A program made the translations under genes and the position numbers. This document shows positions 1 through 9,961 of a stretch of 64,000 nucleotides of DNA, piece after piece; within the stretch, counting starts at the first letter, position 1, and the number at the start of each line of letters is the position of its first letter. Below the pieces are notes generated by a model that worked only from the letters and a program-made list of their open reading frames with translations, was not told the DNA's origin and searched no databases. The stretch covers positions 6,928,274 to 6,992,273 of the forward strand of contig NW_020954687.1 of assembly GCF_900497805.2 (NCBI RefSeq). Reading direction: 5' to 3'. The stretch comes from Vombatus ursinus. Lineage: Eukaryota; Chordata; Mammalia; Diprotodontia; Vombatidae.

Positions 1-87
1 CCCTGCCCTCAAAAAGTTTGTTATACTTGGGGTAGGAACAGCACATACACATGGAAGTGATGAAGGTAGAGCACTAGGGAAGGGGAA

Positions 88-346
88 AAGCACTTAATAG
101 GTACCTACTCTGTGCCTGGCTGCAGACTAAGAGTTTCACAATTATTATCTTATTTGATCCTCATGACAACCGTTAGAGGTGGATGCTATTATTATCTCTG
201 TTTTACAGTTGAGGAAACTGAGACAGATGGAGATGAAATTTCTTGCCTGGGGTTTCTCAGGTAGTAAGGGTCTGAGACTGGATTTGAATTCAAGGGCTTC
301 TGGACTCAAGACCCCATGCTCTATCTACCCAGTGACCTTGAGCCTC
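88..346 (-). repeat. MIR/Ther-1-type CORE-SINE
   Basis: The antisense order is L2-like tail (cacttaataggtaccta), core (cagttgaggaaactgag), then an A/B-box-like head. Diverged and old. Confidence 0.75.
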
Positions 347-1429
347 CCAGCTGGGAGAGTCAGAAAAGGCTTATTGAGGTGACATTCTTAAAGAGAGGTA
401 GAGGGTTTCTGACAGTGGGAACTGAGGAAGTAGAGAATTCCAAGTCTGAGGCCCAAGTCCATCCCTCCCTCTTTCTTCCCCAGAACATTTTAGCAATTTT
501 TGATACTGTTTCTTTTGTGCTACAGTTTTTATGCAGTTGATTTATTTGAGATCTTCCTCCATTTCCCTATATATACACTAGATTATAAATTTATCAGGGT
601 CAGGGAGTATCTATTACTCATTTTGTATCCTCAGTGATATTTAGTAGAATGTCCATCATGTAGAAGAAGCTCAGGAAATATCTAAATTTAATTTTTCAAT
701 ATAATGTTATCTTGATACTAGGTAAAAATAGGAACTAAAGAAACATGATGAACTGAAATGTTATATTGCCTGTCTAAAGATATATACCTTTTGCAAAGAT
801 GTATCAAATAATTCTTTATATGTCAGAAAGTGGTATAATACTTTATAGAAAGATTATCGATGGTACACATTTCTGATTATTTTACTTGAGAATGTGTATT
901 TCATTGCTCTATCATCTTCTATCAATTAAAATGCAAGTGTCTCTCACTTACTGAAATACACGTCACTTTTTTTTTTTTTACCAAAAAGGGATTTTCCTCA
1001 CTTTACTTAACTTCTACTGTAAAATCAGATATACAATCCTTTTGGGAGGTGGGGGATTCCTTATTAATTGTATTAACTTGAGTGAAGAAGAGGCTAGATG
1101 ATGCCTGGCAGATGACCTTTTATCTTCTCTTTGTAACACTATGCAGAACTTTTGATAGGATCTCTGCTCAGAGATTGGCCATTACCAACCATCACAACCT
1201 TAGACAGCAGGACTTATTCTTATTCTTGTACATCTGACAATTCTAATATCCATTTATTACTGAACTTTGTTCCTCTCTTTTTTAATTTGAATGGATGGTC
1301 ATCATGTAATGGTTGCAATTTCACACTTTGCCAGCAGGTGATATCATGTAGCACATATTCTAGCTAGGAATTCTTGGTGCTGATGATAATTGTTAATTCA
1401 CTGTTGTCTAAGTTCATTAAAGAACTTCT

Positions 1430-1622
1430 GTTACAACAATTCTATGAGATAGGCAGTGTAAATATTAGGTAGTACAAATATCCCTACTTTATAAATGAGG
1501 AACTTGAGGTTTAGAGGTTATGATCCTACTATAATTACTGATTATTATTTTAGGATTAACAACTAGAAAGCTGTTAGGGTTTGGGATCCAGGTCTTCAAT
1601 TCAAGGTACAGAGATCTTTCCA
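1430..1622 (-). repeat. Weak MIR-type SINE
   Basis: Diverged antisense core (ataaatgaggaacttgagg) and head (gggatccaggtcttcaattc). Confidence 0.5.
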
Positions 1623-3063
1623 CAACAAAATATGCCTTTATTAAGAAAGTAACTGGTTCTCTCCCATTTTAATCAAGAAATGTTTAATATTTTACCTTTT
1701 ATCTGATCCATATTGCATTTAGAAATGAATTCAAATGAGAATAGATTTTTCTGTAATTATTATTGATAATTATTACTGATAACCTCTTTGAAGAAAAGTC
1801 TAGTTTGAGGTGTATAAAGGCCCAGTAAGGTAATTTTAAGGGTCTTTCAAGGGCAGGATGGGCTTTAGGCTGATTGAGGGAGTCATTACCTCCTCCTAAT
1901 TTTGCTTCTAATATACTTATCTTTAGATTAGTGTTTTTCTCTCCGCTCTATGTGGAATGTGTACATGTAGTAAGGCCAAGGCAATCCAGGTCAAAGGCAT
2001 TATTACTGAAGTGAAAATGTATCTATGGAATATTTCCAAAAAACAGTATCCTTTTAAGAAGGAAACTAAAAAGATGAAGGAAAGATTTCCAGTAAGGAAG
2101 TTAAGTTCGACAGCACAAATATTATATATAATAAATGTACCATATGTTCATTCTTTTCTTTCTCATGTACTACTTCTTTCACGAAATCTTTCCTGATCGA
2201 TCCCTCAAATTGAAGGAGATATTCCCCTCTTCAAATTTACTGAGACTATTATTTCTGGATCCCCTCTTTCATCGTATAATGTTTTACCTTGTATCAAATT
2301 TTGTGTTCATATCTTATCCTTCTTTGGTTGTTAACTCCTTAGAGGAAGGATTCTGGTTTCACATTTGTATTCCAGGTTCCTAATATATTATAGATGCTTA
2401 ATAAATGTTTGTTCAATAGACTTGAATTGAGCACTCACAACATGTAAAGCCCTTACAATCGTAGAGGGATCAATTCTCAAGGTATCTAAATGATGGTATG
2501 ATACAAAAGGATGGAAAAAATTTCAAACACTGTTAATAGCTGTTCCCCTTCAAAAAAAGCAACTGAAAAAACAATTACTTATGCCTACTTTCCCATCTAT
2601 ATAAAATGTTTATGAGAACAATCTATATACATATGGAGGGTATTCTTGATCAGAGTATTAGTAAAGAGACAGACTTTCTCTAGTAATATTCCAAATTAGA
2701 TCATGTCTTTATCATCACAAAATGGATTGATAGATGTAGAGAAGATCCTACTAAAATTACTGATTATTGACTATAGAAAAAATTTTTGATTTGAGAAACC
2801 AAACCACTACTTTAAAGATGGTTCTTCCAATAAGATTCCTCCTATGTACACATCAAAAATTTTCAAGATTCCTTAGAATTTATAGCACTAGAGATAACCT
2901 TCTTCAAGGGTACTTTGATTTTAACTATCATGCAAGGCCTAAAACAGGAAAACATATATACTTGCTAAAGGTGTTCACTATTTTCATGGAGGAGATTCAG
3001 TGTACGGTCTAAATTGAAGAGTAGTTCCCTATTTAAAAAGAAAGAAACAACTCCTTTTATTAT

Positions 3064-3176
3064 CCTTTAATTAAGGGGATTTGTTCTGTGAAGTTTGGAT
3101 TCAGTAAAAGGGCTGCACTTGAGGATCTAGAGGGCCACATGTGGCCTCGAGGCTGCAGGTTCCCCACCCCTGTTCT
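3064..3176 (-). mobile_element. hAT-type MITE, one half
   Basis: The terminal inverted repeat GGTTCCCCACCCCTG closes the right end. The internal sequence (gggccacatgtggcctcg) is the signature of a marsupial non-autonomous hAT element. Only one arm of the expected long palindrome is present. A related copy in the opposite orientation is at 17834-17937. Confidence 0.65.
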
Positions 3177-3299
3177 AGGTGTTCCTTATTTGGGGTAATA
3201 TTTTGTTGATTGTATCAAGCCCTGGGACCTTGCAGAGTCTTATGGATAAGCTCTATAATCACACAAAAGAGTTTGGCCTAACTATCCTTGTAGAAAATC

Positions 3300-3502
3300 C
3301 AAGCCAATGAAGAATGTAGAAAGAACACTGGGTATAGAGTCAGAGAACCTTGGTGCAAATCCTCCTTCTACTAATTACTGTGTGACCTTGGGCAAAGCAA
3401 TTTCATTGATTTGAACGTCAATTCTTCATCTGTAAGATGAATGAGTTGGACTAGGTGATCTGAAAGTTATCTTTGCAGCTCAAAATCTGTGATCCTGTGA
3501 AT
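3300..3502 (+). repeat. Ther-type CORE-SINE with L3-like tail
   Basis: The head (gaaagaacactgg), core (gtgtgaccttgggcaa, catctgtaagatgaatgag) and tail (ggactaggtgatctgaaag, ctgtgatcctgtga) are in order. Same family as 14925-15112 and 63095-63312. Confidence 0.7.
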
Positions 3503-3984
3503 GCCTGTTGTACAGTTTATAACATACATTTAGATAGACAGCCTATATTATATCTCTTGGACAGATGCTGCAAAGGAACAAGAAGTTAGGATCAGAATTA
3601 AACAGGAAGAAGAAACTTGGATTGTTTTTGGGAAATTGCAAAGAAACTATGAAGAAAATTATTTAAGGATATTATCAAAGAAATGTATGTTTAAAAATAT
3701 GGGTTGGTCATGTGGGAAGAGCAAAGGATAACCATATGCTCCACTGATATCCTTACAATGTCAAGAGAAGTTGAGGAAGGCTCTAAGCATTTTGGATGGA
3801 TATCCCGTGGAAAATTTAGTCAAATATGATGGATAGGAATGGATAGATTACAATCTTTATCACTGGATAGAACATCCACAATGATGAGATCTCAGATCCA
3901 TTTAAACACGTGTCATGAACTGTTGTAGGCCCTGCCAATCTTGATGCTACGGAGCTTAAACTTCAGCAGTGAAGCTTCATTTCT

Positions 3985-4740
3985 CTTCCAGCTCTGATTT
4001 TGACTTTCTGGAGGTCAAAAACATATTTCTACTGCTGTCTCATCCTAAAACTTCGCTCAGGACCTGATTCCTCCTTGCCCTGGAATATCTCTTTGCAAGG
4101 CCTACCCCCTTTCTACCACTGGTGAGTTCTTCCTGGAGCCTCTATTTTGTGGAAGGCCCCAGGCCAGCCCAATATTATGTTATATCCCTCCTAGCCATAT
4201 TCTTGACTTTGTGGACTTCAAAAATATGCCTCTTTTCCTGTCTTCTCCTAGAACTTCCCTCAGCTCCCGAGGCTTCCTAACCATAGAACATCCTGCCTTT
4301 ATTCCCCTCTTGGCCCTATTCCTGACTTTCTGGACTTCAAAATCATGCATGCTGTATTGTCTTGGAACTTCCCTCAGGACCTGGGACCCCCTTACTCTAG
4401 AGCATCCTACTATCCCCATGACTTGTTCACCCTGAATAATCCCTCCACAAGACCACTCACCAAGAGGTGAGTTCCTCTTGGAGCCTCCTTTTTTTTTTGG
4501 TTGGGCAATGGGGTTAAGTGACTTGCCCAGGGTCACACAGCTAGTAAGTGTTATGTGTCTGAGGCTGGATTTGAACTCAGGTCCTCCTGAATCCAGGGCC
4601 GGTACTCTATCTACTGCACCACCTAGCTGCCCTGAGCCTGAATTTTGTGAATGGTCCCAGGTTGGCCTGCCTTCATTCCCCTCCTAGTCCTATTTCTGAC
4701 TTTCTGGATTTCAAAATCATACCCCCTTCGTTTCTCCCCC
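3985..4740 (+). repeat. Degenerate tandem array, family unknown
   Basis: The motif TGACTTTCTGGACTTCAAAA recurs at 4001, 4204, 4323 and 4698. A second motif, GGTGAGTTCNTCNTGGAGCC, recurs at about 4120 and 4467. After removing the SINE at 4486-4633, spacings are about 203, 119 and 225 bp, so long and short unit forms alternate. Confidence 0.6.
4486..4633 (-). repeat. WSINE1/WALLSI-like SINE
   Basis: The antisense order is T-run, then gttaagtgacttgcccaggg, acagctagtaagtg, gaactcaggtcctcctga, and head caccacctagctgcc. About 148 bp and low divergence. It interrupts the tandem array. Confidence 0.75.
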
Positions 4741-5359
4741 CTGTCCCCCCTCCACCTTGATCCCCTCTCCTTGCAGCTTTTCTGCTCTCTTTTGTAGGTT
4801 GTCTTACTCCATTTGAATGTAAGCTCCTTAGGGGCTGATAGACTTAGAAGCTTTGACCTGCTCCATTTCTGACTTAACCTAATTTACCCTTCATTAGGCA
4901 TCCTAGTACTCCATGTTCTGAGGCATTCACCATATTGGTGCCAGACTTAATCCTATTGCAGGTCAGAACTCCTAAGGTCAAGGGATCCATCAGTCTTAGT
5001 CTCCCCAGAAGCAGGAATTACAGGCATGTGCCACCATATTCTATCAACCATACAGTATTATTCCACCTTTCCTTGTACCTTATGACTCCTTCTTCCTCAC
5101 CTTAACCTCAAATCCTTTTTAGCCCTCCCTTATTTTCTGGCCATTACTCCTGCATTATCTACACGCTTCCCCTTTCCTTATCTCAATGACTTAAAATCAG
5201 TTCAACTCTATGCTATTCTCTATGTCACTCAGAGCTGCGATTGTCCCCTCCATCATTCTCATTCTCTCACTGGTCCCCAATCTCTTTCTACTGGCTGCTT
5301 CCCTCCCACCTACATTCTCATGTCTCCCTATTTAAAAAAAAAACAAAATAAAAAAAACC

Positions 5360-6320
5360 CCCAAAAACCTCTTGCTTGATCCACTGATTCCCTACCAGCT
5401 ATATCTCTCCTTCCCTTTGTGGCTAAATTTGAGAAGGCCTTTGGTGCCTCTACAACCAAATTCTTCCTCTCTCCAAATTTAGCAACGATCTTGGGTACTG
5501 CCACATCTAATGACCTTTTCTCAAGTCTCATCTTTTTTTTTAAGCTCTTTGCAGCCTTTAACACTGTCAATCACCCTCTTCTTAAATTTCTCTTCTCTAA
5601 GCTTTTGTGACATTGCTCTTTTCTTTGACTCCTCCTACTTGACCACTCAGTGTCCTTTGTGGATATTCATCCATGTGATACCTGCTAAATCTGGGTTAGC
5701 AGTGAGTCCCAAACTGTGAGCCCCAAAGGCTCTCTCCTGGGTCTTCTTCCCTTTTCTATCCATATGAGAGATCTCATTAGCTCCCTTGGGATCCAATTAT
5801 CATCTCAATGCAGATGATTCAGAAATTTATCTATTCCTAACCTTTCCTGACCTCCAGTCTCACATCTCCAACTGATTATTGGACATCTAAAACTAAATGT
5901 CCTGCAGACATCTTAAATTCAACATGTTCAAAACTGAACTCATAGTTCTACCCAAACCTTCCCCTCCTCCTAACTTCCCCATTATGGTCGAGAGTATTAC
6001 TATCTTCTCAGTCACCCAGGCTCAAAATCCAGGTATCATCTTCAATTTCTTACTTTCCTTATCCAGTCAGCTGATAAATCTTGTTTATTCTACCTTTGTA
6101 ATATTTCTTGAATATGTTCCCTTTCTCTCCTCTGACACCATAACACCCTTTTGCAGGTCCTCATCATCTAATGCTTGGACTATTGCAATAACCAGCTGGT
6201 TGGTCTCCTTGCCACAAGTCTCTCCTCACTCCAGTTCATCTTCCACTCAGTTGTAAAAGTGGTTTTCCCAAAGCACAGGTATGACCATGTCATCCCCCTA
6301 CTCCACAAACTTCAGTTGCC
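5360..6320 (+). repeat. L2 LINE, ORF2 region fragment
   Basis: CR1-clade L2 reverse-transcriptase and C-terminal region in sense, e.g. gcagcctttaacactgtcaa, ctcaatgcagatgattc, cttggactattgcaataacc. Old and broken. It covers short frames around 5419-6360, none of which is a gene. Confidence 0.75.
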
Positions 6321-6389
6321 TAAAGTCACAAAGATATTGAGAGGCAGAGCATGGATTTGAATCCACATCCTTTAAGGCTAACGTTAATG

Positions 6390-6540
6390 CTCTTTCTTAT
6401 GCTGGATCACTTAATCTTTACGAGGCTGTTTCCTCTTCTGTAAAATGGGAATAATATCTGTTATAAGGATGTTGTAAGGATGAAATGACGTAGGTAATGT
6501 GTTTTGATAACTTTAAAGTACTACATACTAGTTATTATTG
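6390..6540 (+). repeat. MIR-type SINE, 3' half
   Basis: Core and L2-like tail in sense (tcttctgtaaaatgggaata, taactttaaagtacta). A short antisense MIR head precedes it at about 6317-6375. Confidence 0.6.
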
Positions 6541-6627
6541 TATTCATAAATTCCCTTGCATTCCATTTCATTTATCTTCTTCTAATAGAACAGAAATACA
6601 AATTCTGTTCATTATGTAGTTTGTCAG

Positions 6628-6745
6628 TTAACAAACATTTATTAAGTGCTTATTATGTGCTAATCAGTGTGGCAATCGTTAGAGATACAAATAAAAGTAA
6701 AACTGATGTGGTCCCTGCCTCAAGGAGCTCACAATCCTAATAAGG
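6628..6745 (-). repeat. L2 3' end, antisense
   Basis: Antisense L2 terminus (aacatttattaagtgcttat) followed by ccctgcctcaaggagctcac. Confidence 0.65.
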
Positions 6746-7667
6746 ACATGAAGACAACTCTCTCTCCTTCACCCCGCCCCCCAGTCTTCCCTCCTTTCCC
6801 CTCCCTTCACACACAATATACAGAATGAAAATGGAAGGCTTCTAAAAGCAGCTAGTCCTCAGGTTACATACATAACTGAAAGAATAATCAAATTCAGAAG
6901 ACAGAGTAGTACTCTGATCCTTACGGCTGTAAGTTGGATGGGAACAACTTCAGGAGCATCTAACCAGAAAAAGAACTGATGGCTTTACTGGCACACCCTA
7001 GGAAGGCTGCAAAGGGAGGGTTCTTTCCTTTAAATCTTTAGATCTCTTCCATCAATTCATTTGGTCACTTCACATATTTCCTCTTTCCTATCCAGTCTGT
7101 CAGTATCTCATTGGGGAAAAGTGAGCATTTTATTACACTTTCGTGTTTTAAGATTTTTTTCCCCTTCCACGTTGGCAACGCCTCTTCCCCGCACCCCCCT
7201 CCTCCCAAAAAAACAGGACACATTGCTTTAGGTGGCCTAGATACTTCAGCAGCATCCTCACTGGTACTGGAGAAAATAACGTTGCTGTTTAGGTCAAATC
7301 ACCTGACTTATACTAAACTGCAATGTCTGTTTGGGTGAATGAATAACCTAGCGTGTCTATTTAAATAGTAACAGCATAGATTTTAGAAGTCCGAAGCAGT
7401 GGAAAGAAGGGAAGGAAGGCCCGGGGACATCCCCAGCTACAGAAGCTGAAGCTCTGGACCAAGCCCCGAAGAGTGTACGCGTGTGCGTACGTGTCAGAGC
7501 CTCGGAAAAGGGCATACGGCGCACGCGCGGAGGCCGAGAGAAAGCTTTCTAGAGGCGGCCTCAGTTCCAAGATTTTGCTACTATTTGTTCAGTGGCGCAG
7601 CCTCTCTCTACGCCAAGGCTGGTCAATATTCCCTTCGGCTTCTTTTCCTATGTCCTCTCTCCTTTAC

Positions 7668-7684
7668 CGCCCCGCCCCGCCCCA
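7668..7684 (+). promoter_or_regulatory. Triple GC box (Sp/KLF-type)
   Basis: Three overlapping CCGCCCC units lie in tandem, with a second cluster about 70 bp downstream. This fits Sp1/KLF binding in a CpG-island promoter. Confidence 0.5.
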
Positions 7685-7850
7685 GGCCCTTTGCCAGAGT
7701 CAACCAAGCGTACAGGGCCACCCATCAATCCCTTCGACCCCGCCCCACCCCGCCCAGTCCCGGATACCAGGAAAACCCGGAGCACATAGACTCGATCGGT
7801 AGTACTAGTAATGTCTCCCGAGGTGGGGAGGGGGGAAAAGGAGGACTTAG

Positions 7851-7927
7851 TGAGCATGCGCCGAAGGACGTGAGTGCTCATGCGCAATGGCCCCGGTGGG
7901 GCTCGGGAAGGAGTTGAGCCTGCGCGG
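7851..7927 (+). promoter_or_regulatory. Cluster of NRF1-like sites
   Basis: GCATGCGC (7854-7861), CATGCGCA (7879-7886) and CTGCGCGG (from about 7920) fall within 75 bp. Each resembles one or both halves of the NRF1 palindrome. They lie about 100-200 bp upstream of the proposed first exon. Confidence 0.45.
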
Positions 7928-8021
7928 TGGGTGGGTCCCGTGGTTGAGGTCGAAGTTGTGGCCACTGGAGGGAAAGGAAAAAGGGAAGAGGAAGAGGAAG
8001 GAGGGGCGGAGAGGGTGGCCG

Positions 8022-8034
8022 AACCCGGAAGTAG
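8022..8034 (+). promoter_or_regulatory. ETS/GABP-type site
   Basis: ACCCGGAAGTAG contains the CCGGAAGT core of ETS/GABPA sites, which often sit within tens of bases of the start site in CpG-island promoters. It helps place transcription start near 8030-8060. Confidence 0.5.
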
Positions 8035-8039
8035 GTAGA

Positions 8040-8108
8040 TGCTAGGAGGGAGCGCGCCTGTAGTGGAGCTCGGCGGCCGGGAGGCAGCGGAGGCGCTTTG
8101 AGGAGGCG
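8040..8108 (+). other. ZBTB41: Probable ZBTB41 exon 1 (5'UTR), approximate start
   Basis: The end is set by donor GCG|GTAAAT (GT at 8109), just downstream of the ETS site. It would splice to acceptor TTTTGCAG ending at 8707. The start is only inferred. A competing donor GTGAGT at 8453 would make a longer leader. Confidence 0.45.
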
Positions 8109-8707
8109 GTAAATGGAACTGGGGCAGCTGCCTCGGGAATTCGGGGTGGGAAGCGCGGCGGGTTCTCCGCAGGCCAGGGCCTCCCCTGCTGGAGGAGGGG
8201 TTTCTCCCTTTCGTCCTCTGTTGTCCCTGCGCCTCGCCCGTCCTGGCGCTGTCACACTCCTGGGCTCCCAGGTCTGAGGGGACAAATGTGTGGAGCCTTC
8301 CCCAGTCTCCTCTTCCCTTGCCGGCCCCCCCCCCCCAGCTGTGGTGTGGGGAGGACCGTGATGACCCAATCACACACTGGACCCTCCGCCCCCAGCCACA
8401 CCCCCTTCTCTGAGGGCTTTTCCCTCCTGTGTCCTCACCAGCCCATCGTCCTGTGAGTCGGGCTTGGCAGGTGTGAGGGCTCTTTCTTGTTTCCTTTAAA
8501 ATTTTTTTTTGTCGACTTTCTCGACTTCCCTCTACCTCTCGTTTCTCTCAGCCCTAAGATGTTAAAACACTTATGTGTGTAAGCTTTGGAGTTTGTTTTT
8601 TCGTCTTCTCATTCATTTAATGATAGACAGCTGAATGAAAAACACTTTGAATAAATACATTTAAGTCGCCAGTGGGGATATATTATAGGGTTCTTATTGT
8701 TTTGCAG
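8109..8707 (+). other. ZBTB41: ZBTB41 intron 1 (predicted)
   Basis: This 599-bp intron lies between the GTAAAT donor and the TTTTGCAG acceptor. Its first half continues the CpG island; the second is AT-rich. No repeats are recognised. Confidence 0.45.
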
Positions 8708-8826
8708 ACCATGAAACCCTTCCTCACACCTCTCCCGAAGGTGTTACCCAAGATTGAAGCTAATTTTCCTTTTTAAGTCTCTTGAGACACTTATGAAGCT
8801 TCTTGTTCTGAAATTGCATTATTGCA
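8708..8826 (+). other. ZBTB41: 5'UTR part of ZBTB41 exon 2
   Basis: A strong acceptor (TTATTGTTTTGCAG) ends at 8707, and 119 nt of leader separate it from the start codon. This leader holds two upstream ATGs, described separately. Confidence 0.65.
8711..8776 (+). promoter_or_regulatory. Upstream ORF 1 in ZBTB41 leader (21 codons)
   Basis: This ATG lies three bases after the predicted acceptor and has A at -3, a stronger context than the main start. It reads MKPFLTPLP and on to a TAA 50 nt before the main ATG. A short terminating uORF like this usually allows some reinitiation and lowers main-ORF translation. Whether the leader includes it depends on the 8707 acceptor. Confidence 0.55.
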
Positions 8827-8861
8827 ATGAAGAAAAGGAGAAAGGTTACTGCAAATTTTGA
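8793..8861 (+). promoter_or_regulatory. Upstream ORF 2, overlapping the main start codon
   Basis: This ATG has a weak context (C at -3) and is in the +1 frame relative to ZBTB41. It runs through the main ATG at 8827 and stops at TGA 8859-8861. Ribosomes starting here cannot reinitiate at the main ATG, so it would act as a partial block. Confidence 0.5.
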
Positions 8862-9961
8862 CGAGAAGATCCATCTAGGCCATCATAAAGATTCTTCTGA
8901 TGGAAACAGTGCAGTGGATAGCGACCAAGTGACCTTTAGTCATTCTACGGAAGGATCTACTGAAGATCTTCAGTGTTATCAGCAACTTCCTCCGTCACCA
9001 GATCAGAGAAAGCTTCTGAGTTCTTTGCAGTATAATAAGAATTTACTGAAATATTTAAATGACGATAGACAAAAGCAACCATCTTTCTGTGACTTACTTA
9101 TAATTGTAGAAGGAAAGGAATTTAGTGCACACAAAGTTGTTGTTGCTGTTGGCAGTAGTTATTTTCATGCTTGTTTGAGCAAAAATCCAAGTACAGATGT
9201 TGTCACTCTGGATCATGTAACACATTCTGTTTTTCAGCATTTGCTTGAATTTCTCTACACATCAGAATTTTTTGTCTATAAGAATGAGATACCTCTAGTT
9301 TTAGAGGCTGCAAAATTTCTGGATATTATAGATGCAGTTAAACTGCTAAATAATGAAAATATTTCTAATTTTCCTTCTGAAATAACAGAAAAGACATCCC
9401 CTGCAGAAACTCTAAGTGAATTGGCAGGCAGGTTGTCAAACAGTCACCAGTGCAAATTCTGCAGTAGAAATTTTTGTTATAAGAAGTCTTTAGAGAATCA
9501 TTTGACCAAAACTCACAGATCCCTATTAATAGGGAAAAAACATGGGTTAAAAATGCTGGAAAGAGGTTTTTCAGCAAGAAGATCAACGAGGAATAGAAAG
9601 TGCCCTGTAAAGTTTGATGAGGACAGTGATAATGAAAATGAAAGTGGTGAAATATCAGACAATTTTGATAAAGACAATTTGGATAAGGTGGCTTTTGATA
9701 CGGAAAAGTCAGATAAAAATGACTCTGAGGATGCTGGAAGTGAGTACAATGCAGATGGGGAAGCACAGGAGGAGGAAATGTCAGATGAATACTCTGAAGG
9801 GGAAGAGCAAAGTGACAAAGAACATAATGATGCAGAAGAGGAGCCTGAAACTGCTGATTCAGTAGGAAATATCCATGAAGGGTTAACTCCAGTGGTCATT
9901 CAGAACAGTAACAAAAAAATATTGCAGTGTCCTAAATGTGATAAAACATTTGACCGAATAG
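8827..9961 (+). CDS. ZBTB41: ZBTB41 exon 2: start codon, BTB domain, zinc finger 1, acidic region
   Basis: This exon encodes residues 1-378 and the first base of codon 379. The start is chosen because the N-terminus MKKRRKVT matches mammalian ZBTB41. The codon has G at -3 and A at +4, a middling Kozak context. The BTB core runs about 83-175, including [18 protein letters not shown]. Finger 1 is C209-X2-C212-X12-H225-X4-H230. The basic segment 251-262 could act in nuclear import. The acidic segment 264-345 is low complexity. The exon ends inside finger 2, after C368 and C371, at donor G|GTAAGG (GT at 9962). Reading on into the intron adds nine residues and stops at 9990, which would give a protein with BTB and finger 1 only. 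Confidence 0.97.

Larger units (their letters stand above)
1..7430. other. Intergenic flank upstream of ZBTB41
   Basis: No gene is recognised. The stretch holds SINE, L2 and hAT fragments (listed separately) and a degenerate tandem array. About 350-1430, 1625-3060 and 6750-7430 show nothing identifiable beyond short A/T runs. Confidence 0.7.
7440..8470 (+). promoter_or_regulatory. CpG-island promoter of ZBTB41
   Basis: This is the only GC-rich, CpG-dense block in an otherwise AT-rich window, and it lies just upstream of the first coding exon. It holds repeated GC boxes (7668-7684 and about 7738-7760), NRF1-like sites, an ETS site and no convincing TATA box. This is the usual form of a housekeeping promoter with dispersed start sites. 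Long antisense frames here follow from the base composition. A bidirectional transcript is possible but unsupported. Confidence 0.85.

Noticed and set aside
5328-6360. Several frames of 60-119 codons as possible genes
   Set aside because: They lie within an antique L2 LINE and have no intact domain.
7648-8373. Long antisense open frame (241 codons) and a 163-codon companion across the CpG island
   Set aside because: Pro/Ser/Arg-rich, low-complexity translation typical of GC-rich DNA with few stops. No domain, no splice context, and it covers the ZBTB41 promoter and first exon.
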